NCBI GenBank assembly: GCA_039820405.1
Contig: JBCBQC010000002.1
Coordinates: 124,001-188,000 of the forward strand
DNA length: 64,000 bases
Origin: CALLVY01 sp937899855
GTDB lineage: Bacteria > Bacteroidota > Bacteroidia > Chitinophagales > Saprospiraceae
Direction of reading: 5' to 3'
Part shown: piece after piece, positions 63,063 to 64,000 of the stretch
Numbering within the stretch: position 1 is the stretch's first letter
How the letters are laid out: each line of letters begins with the position of its first letter
Notes under the pieces: generated by a model
Seen by the model: only the letters and a program-made list of their open reading frames with translations
Databases searched by the model: none
What the model was told of the DNA's origin: nothing
Program-made: the position numbers and the translations under genes

Positions 63063-63539
63063 TTAGGCCTGGGCCCAATCGAGGACCACTTCATCTACCG
63101 GGCTGACGGCCGAGGGGTGATGCGCCACCAGGTGGCCCTTTTCATCGAGGAGGTACTTGTGGAAATTCCACTTTACCGTACTGTCCAGGACGCCGTTTTC
63201 AGCTTTTTGGGTCAGCCATTGGTAGATGGGATGAACTGGGGTTTTGACAATTGATATTTTCGTAGTCAATGGAAATTTTACACCAAAATTGAGTGTACAA
63301 AAAGATCGAATCTCAGCATCACTACCCGGCTCTTGCCCTCCAAAGTCGTTGCAGGGAAAACCCACGACGACCAAACGGTCCTGAAATTCCTCGTAAAGCT
63401 CTTCTAACTGTTGATATTGTCGGGTGTAGCCGCATTCGGAAGCGACATTGACCACCAATATTTTCTTTCCTGCGAAGCTTGCGAAATCGATCTCGTCCCC
63501 ACTAATTCCCTTTATCTTAAATTGATGTATACCAGTCAT
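63063..63539 (-). CDS. Glutathione peroxidase family protein
   Basis: A 158-aa thiol peroxidase of the GPx superfamily. The catalytic Cys36 is in NVASECGYTRQYQQLEELYEEF (motif 1). The second motif is VVGFPCNDFGGQEPGSD, including a second Cys that can resolve with thioredoxin, and WNFHKYLLDEKGHL holds the catalytic Trp and Asn. It has Cys rather than selenocysteine. Bacterial members mostly use thioredoxin. The start is ATG 63539 (MTGIHQFKIKG); an earlier in-frame codon at 63566 adds nine residues. It is the last gene before a gene-free right end. Confidence 0.94.
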   Translation of the reverse strand: MTGIHQFKIKGISGDEIDFASFAGKKILVVNVASECGYTRQYQQLEELYEEFQDRLVVVGFPCNDFGGQEPGSDAEIRSFCTLNFGVKFPLTTKISIVKTPVHPIYQWLTQKAENGVLDSTVKWNFHKYLLDEKGHLVAHHPSAVSPVDEVVLDWAQA

Positions 63540-63638
63540 TATTGACTTTTGCGTAAAAATACACATTTTATCTGATACATACCAAAAAGACTAATGGGAG
63601 CCCCGCAAAGACTGAGCTAACATTTTTTTGCCGCAAAA

Positions 63639-63670
63639 TTTGCAAATCCGTAAACAGGTGGTTATATTTG
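63639..63670 (+). promoter_or_regulatory. Consensus Bacteroidota promoter at the right end
   Basis: TTTG (63639-63642), 20 nt, then TATATTTG (63663-63670), both perfect matches. Transcription would start near 63677 and run to the right, where no gene is visible within the window. Confidence 0.7.
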
Positions 63671-63676
63671 TTCTAA

Positions 63677-63920
63677 CAGTAATGAGAACCAAAAGAGAGC
63701 GAGCCATACATAGTTTTTGCAAGGCCACTGGCCTTATTCATTTTTAAGCATTTGTTTTCGACACCCAAAAGGATGCCGGCGAGCGTGTATGTTCCAGAAC
63801 AATTGATTTATCCATCGGGAGCATCTAGGCATACCTAAAAACTCCTATCCGACGATACCCGAAAGCACTGCCTCAATTTACCTCCCAAGTAGCTGAAGAA
63901 GTGACTTTTCGGGTTTTTTT
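63677..63920 (+). ncRNA. Candidate small RNA or long leader with a terminator
   Basis: Between the promoter (63639-63670) and a terminator-like hairpin lie about 240 nt without a real gene. The terminator is CCCGAAAG (63858-63865) pairing with CTTTTCGGG (63905-63913), with one bulge, followed by seven T (63914-63920). Inside is a tight hairpin AAGGCC-ACT-GGCCTT (63721-63735) followed by TTATTCATTTTT. There is also a 21-codon open frame (63682-63747, MRTKRERAIHSF...) whose end overlaps that hairpin, as in attenuator leaders. It could be a small RNA or the leader of a gene beyond 64000. No match to a named RNA family is claimed. Confidence 0.4.
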
Positions 63921-64000
63921 CCCCTCCCCTCCCCCACGAGCGTTTAAACTTTCCCCCTTCGCGCTTGTTTCTCCGGTGTAATTAACAACACTACTAACCG

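Larger units (their letters stand above)
63540..64000. other. Gene-free right end of the window
   Basis: 460 bp with no protein gene. It holds the promoter and candidate leader or small RNA described above, then a C/T-rich tract (63921-63960). The next gene, if any, starts beyond 64000. Confidence 0.6.

Overview
The window is chromosomal DNA of a fairly high-GC member of the Bacteroidota. It most resembles Saprospiria such as Lewinella-type bacteria. The lines of evidence are: a TonB-dependent receptor with a carboxypeptidase-like N-terminal domain, a secreted protein with a gliding-motility (type IX secretion) C-terminal domain, DUF4271 beside hemD, DUF3127, a short carbamoyl-phosphate synthase large chain, a class 3 prolyl-tRNA synthetase, and TTTG / TAnnTTTG promoters. 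No rRNA, tRNA, insertion sequence, prophage or CRISPR array is visible. Coding density is high, and many starts lack a Shine-Dalgarno sequence.

Layout. 0-5.2 kb: a secreted protein cut by the left edge, and its upstream TonB receptor. 5.5-16.1 kb: metabolism and housekeeping (2-hydroxyacid dehydrogenase, carB, AMP nucleosidase, the N-degron pair aat/clpS, a peroxiredoxin, an EamA permease, an O-methyltransferase, a FemAB-like acyltransferase, a HAD phosphatase). 16.2-25.8 kb: a BamA/TamA-like protein, hemW, methylmalonyl-CoA mutase, a 1.1 kb gene-poor hairpin-rich stretch, tonB and an M16 peptidase. 26-34.5 kb: envelope proteins, a Ser/Arg repeat protein, proS, an ArsC-fold protein without its catalytic Cys, DUF3127, a Trp-repeat protein, bcp, and a membrane protein / TetR pair with two clear operators. 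34.5-38.8 kb: a probable zinc operon (DUF1826, a 64-aa protein, a COG0523 GTPase) and a two-component system. 39-42.9 kb: DUF1573 proteins, DUF4271, hemD and a Nudix hydrolase. 42.9-45.1 kb: an AT-richer two-gene cassette (AlbA_2/Schlafen-type protein plus ParA-type ATPase) interrupted by three in-frame TAA codons. 45.3-50 kb: icmF (fused isobutyryl-CoA mutase) and a sorbosone-dehydrogenase-like lipoprotein. 50.1-54.9 kb: an envelope operon (lptC, CorC/HlyC-type protein, patatin, thioredoxin-like). 55-63.5 kb: a type IX cargo protein, pssA-purS-rsmI, lpdA, holB-ricT and glutathione peroxidase. The right end holds a promoter/terminator pair with no evident gene, a candidate small RNA or leader.

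Themes. Two B12-dependent acyl-CoA mutases lie 24 kb apart. Three thiol peroxidases are present. Aat and ClpS form both ends of one N-degron route. The observations most worth following are the three in-frame TAA codons in the AlbA_2/ParA cassette, the operator architecture at the TetR locus, the palindrome over the zinc-operon promoter, and the Cys-less ArsC-like protein.
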